Below, piece by piece: positions 61,741 through 64,000 of a stretch of DNA of 64,000 bases. Position 1 is the first letter of the stretch; the number at the start of each line of letters is the position of its first letter. The notes beneath the pieces are model-generated. The model was given only the letters and a program-made list of their open reading frames with translations. It was not told the DNA's origin and searched no databases. Both the position numbers and the translations under genes were made by a program. The stretch spans positions 186,001-250,000 of the forward strand of contig NZ_JADPMP010000006.1 in NCBI RefSeq assembly GCF_015686655.1, read 5' to 3'. This DNA comes from Pontibacter sp. FD36 (GTDB lineage Bacteria > Bacteroidota > Bacteroidia > Cytophagales > Hymenobacteraceae).

Positions 61741-61761
61741 GGTATAGCAAGGAACCTATAG

Positions 61762-61793
61762 AAAGGCAGTGGCGAAAGCTACTGCCTTTTTTT
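61762..61793 (+). terminator. Terminator after the NlpC/P60 gene
   Basis: AAAGGCAGTGGC (61762-61773) pairs with GCTACTGCCTTT (61778-61789), one G-U, GAAA tetraloop, then a T-run to 61793. A strong Rho-independent terminator. Confidence 0.93.
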
Positions 61794-62115
61794 GTGGTGT
61801 GATTTATTGATGTAGCAAAACTTATGACTGTTGATGGAGTGGACCTGGCTCAGGATAGGGATTCAACCTAGGTGGGACAAGTACGCGACATCGCCTAGGG
61901 TAACCTCGCCGACTACTTCAATATGAATTCAACCTAGGTAAGAGAAGTATTTAACCCTCGGTAACAGATTAAGTTTTATTAAAAATTTGTCTGGACGCAG
62001 GTTGTTACATTATTTTTTATTTAATTTATCTATACTTTAATAAAAATTTAACAAAAGTTTTTGGATATAATCTCTTAATCCTCGTACTTTATAGTATAAC
62101 ACCAAAACTGATAGC
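61794..62115. other. Gap before the ROK gene with a decayed tandem repeat
   Basis: ATTCAACCTAGGT...AAGTA occurs at 61861-61883 and again at 61927-61949, a 66-bp step; further matching words (CTAGGGTAACCTCG, CCTCGGTAAC) follow each copy. From 61975 the sequence is AT-rich and probably carries the promoter of the ROK gene. No gene is supported. Confidence 0.5.
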
Positions 62116-63369
62116 ATGAGCGCATTCCTGGCACTGGAAGAAGGATATCTGGAGAAGCTGAACCACGTGGAGCGGAAGAAGCATCTGCAGAAGATCAGGA
62201 TCGTGCGGCACTTGTATGTAAAGGGCGCTCGCTCTAACGCCGATATCTGTAACCGCTTCAATATCAGTTCGCCAACCTCCATGGCTTTGCTAAATGAATT
62301 GATGGCTGAAGGGCTGGTGGAGAAGCAGGGGCGTGGCGAATCAGTAGGAGGGCGAAAGCCTGAGCTGTATGGGCTGCGCAATAATTCTCTTTTCGTGCTG
62401 AGCATTGAAATGGAAAAGTTCAGTACCCGCATGGCCATTTTTGATGGGAACAATAACAACATCACCGGTGTCCATACCTTTCCACTAAATCTCTCAAAAG
62501 ATCTCAGCGCTATTGAGGAGTTGTACCAGCATGCCAACAGCCTGGTGCTTTCGGCAGGTATAGATACTGACAAACTGATGGGCATTGGCCTAAGCATGCC
62601 GGGCCTTGTGTCATCACGCGAAGGCGACAGCTATACCTATTTGCTCACGGGGCAGAACGAAACACCGCTGCAGGATCTGCTGGCGCTGAAGTTCAGCAAG
62701 CCAGTCTACATCCAAAATGACGTGAAAAGCATCACCTTGGCAGAATACCGCTTTGGGGCTGCGCAGAGCAAACGCGACGTGCTGGTGCTCACACTGGACT
62801 GGGGCATCGGTCTGGGCATCATCATGGACGGGAAGCTGCGTGTGGGCACCTCCGGTTTTGCGGGCGAGTTCGGGCACATTCCTTTTATCGACAACGGCGT
62901 GCTGTGCCACTGCGGCAAGCGGGGCTGTCTGGAGACGGTGGCTTCAGGAAGTGCACTGGCACGTATGGCTCGCGAAGGGCTTCAGGCAGGACAGGATACT
63001 TTGCTTAAAGCGCTGTCTGACCACGAGCCGGAGAAGATTGAACCGCAGGCCATCATACAGGCTGCACACGAAGGGGACCAGTACGCCATCAACATATTGG
63101 CCGAAACAGGCCGCAACCTGGGCAAAGGCATCGCCATGCTGATCCAGCTGTTTAACCCGGAGCTGATCATCATCGGCGGCAAAATGGCCGAAGCCAGGCA
63201 GTATCTCACCACCCCGATACAGCAATCGATCAACACGTACTGCATGACGCAGCTGCGCGAACGCACTGAAATAGCACTCTCCAAACTGGGGCAGAAGGCA
63301 GGTATACTAGGGCCGGTGGCCACGGTAATGGAGCGCATTTTTGAGCACCGCATTGAATCAACGAAATAA
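62116..63369 (+). CDS. ROK-family transcriptional regulator (NagC-like)
   Basis: A 417-residue protein with an N-terminal winged helix (about 20-80; GARSNADICNRFNISSPTSMALLNELMAEGLV) and a ROK sugar-binding domain. The zinc motif is His254 plus CHCGKRGC (Cys264, Cys266, Cys271). The kinase-like NDxN site reads QNDVKS, lacking the second Asn, in line with a regulator rather than a kinase. It lies 41 bp before nagB and likely senses GlcNAc or GlcNAc-6-P to control the amino-sugar genes. Confidence 0.9.
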   Translation: MSAFLALEEGYLEKLNHVERKKHLQKIRIVRHLYVKGARSNADICNRFNISSPTSMALLNELMAEGLVEKQGRGESVGGRKPELYGLRNNSLFVLSIEMEKFSTRMAIFDGNNNNITGVHTFPLNLSKDLSAIEELYQHANSLVLSAGIDTDKLMGIGLSMPGLVSSREGDSYTYLLTGQNETPLQDLLALKFSKPVYIQNDVKSITLAEYRFGAAQSKRDVLVLTLDWGIGLGIIMDGKLRVGTSGFAGEFGHIPFIDNGVLCHCGKRGCLETVASGSALARMAREGLQAGQDTLLKALSDHEPEKIEPQAIIQAAHEGDQYAINILAETGRNLGKGIAMLIQLFNPELIIIGGKMAEARQYLTTPIQQSINTYCMTQLRERTEIALSKLGQKAGILGPVATVMERIFEHRIESTK

Positions 63370-63410
63370 CAGAACAACGAAACACAACATCACATTATAG
63401 CACAAATAAA

Positions 63411-64000
63411 ATGGCACGATTAAATCTTCTGGAAGAAACCCGATTTGAAAAGCTTCCGGTTACTGTTTACTCCGATGAATATGTCGCTTCCGTAAAAGTG
63501 GCGCAGCGCATTGCGGAGTTGATCCGATACAAGCAGGGACGCAACGAGAAGGCTGTGCTCGGTCTGGCCACTGGTGCCACGCCGGTGAAGGTATACGCCG
63601 AGCTGGTGCGCCTGCACCGCGAAGAAGGCCTGAGCTTCCGCAATGTGATCACCTTCAATCTGGACGAGTACTACCCGATGCAGCCGACTGCGGTGCAGAG
63701 CTACGTGACGTTCATGAACGAGAATCTGTTCGACCACATTGACATCAACAAAAACAACGTACACATACCGGATGGCACCCTGCCGCAGGAAAGAATTCAT
63801 GACTACTGCCTGGAGTACGAGCGCAAGATCGAAGCCGTAGGCGGACTGGACCTGCAGTTGCTGGGGATAGGCCGTACAGGTCACATCGGTTTCAACGAAC
63901 CGGGCTCTGCGCCAAACTCAGGCACACGTCTGGTGACGCTCGACGACCTGACCCGTCGCGATGCCTCCCGTGACTTTGGTGGTAAAGAGAATGTGCCGCG
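63411..64000 (+). CDS. nagB: Glucosamine-6-phosphate deaminase, 3' end cut by the window
   Basis: Open from ATG 63411 to the window edge with no stop (196 residues seen). VLGLATGATPVKVY is the phosphate loop, FNLDEYYP (Asp85, Glu86) and GIGRTGHIGFNEPGS (His158, Glu163) are the catalytic segments. It converts GlcN-6-P to fructose-6-P and ammonium, the exit from amino-sugar catabolism into glycolysis. The opening residues resemble the long Bacteroidetes form that carries a PIG-L-type C-terminal domain; that part would lie outside. Confidence 0.93.
   Translation, partial: MARLNLLEETRFEKLPVTVYSDEYVASVKVAQRIAELIRYKQGRNEKAVLGLATGATPVKVYAELVRLHREEGLSFRNVITFNLDEYYPMQPTAVQSYVTFMNENLFDHIDINKNNVHIPDGTLPQERIHDYCLEYERKIEAVGGLDLQLLGIGRTGHIGFNEPGSAPNSGTRLVTLDDLTRRDASRDFGGKENVP

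Overview
The window looks like a Bacteroidetes chromosome, most likely from the Cytophagales/Hymenobacteraceae (Pontibacter-like). This rests on a SusC/SusD pair, many Bacteroidetes-type lipoproteins, TAnnTTTG-like promoter elements, a base composition near 50% GC, and families such as DUF4861, DUF4397, GHL10 and an exported NagZ-serine hydrolase fusion. The genus is inference. No rRNA, tRNA, CRISPR array, integrase or transposase was seen.

Region A (1-19.1 kb) is a pectin / rhamnogalacturonan locus. On the + strand lie two PL1 pectate lyases, a DUF4861 protein, two CE8 pectin methylesterases, a GH105 unsaturated galacturonyl hydrolase, GH43, GH28, two CE12-type acetylesterases, GH95, an alpha/beta hydrolase, a VOC protein and a LamG-like lipoprotein. 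A convergent minus-strand altronate dehydratase (uxaA) closes the block and carries a LacI-type operator just upstream. Together they would strip methyl and acetyl esters, cut the backbone, trim side chains, and feed galacturonate through altronate.

Region B (19.4-23.4 kb) holds a YceI / ring-cleaving dioxygenase / MhqD-like hydrolase stress module and a minus-strand exported Ig/cadherin-like protein. Region C (23.9-28.0 kb) is a Leloir galactose module, galK-galT-sodium/sugar symporter, ending in a strong terminator.

Region D (28.2-64.0 kb, continuing past the edge) is the most interesting part: nearly everything needed to eat or recycle peptidoglycan. It has a NamZ-type exo-muramidase (DUF1343), a SusC/SusD/DUF4397 outer-membrane set, a DigH-like GHL10 glycosidase, a GH9 with an out-of-frame NodB deacetylase module, two lipoprotein amidases, a metallophosphoesterase-propeller protein, MurQ etherase, a sodium:solute symporter, and an FAD/Fe-S D-lactate dehydrogenase that can use the lactate MurQ releases. 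It continues with a DeoR regulator, a NagX-like membrane acetyltransferase, the exported NagZ-serine hydrolase fusion, a PBP4-type carboxypeptidase, L-Ala-D/L-Glu epimerase, a PLP enzyme, a DUF819 membrane protein, an SH3-NlpC/P60 endopeptidase, a ROK regulator and NagB (cut by the window end). A MurNAc kinase and NagA are not in view.

Two genes (GH9 and dacB) end early next to A-runs, and the missing C-terminal parts lie in the -1 frame. The window is also peppered with the hexamer GGTATA/TATACC (about 160 by eye against about 31 expected by chance), in genes, in terminators and directly after stop codons, but it is scarce in the SusC/SusD/DUF4397 block. Several palindromic, MITE-like elements occupy the larger gaps.
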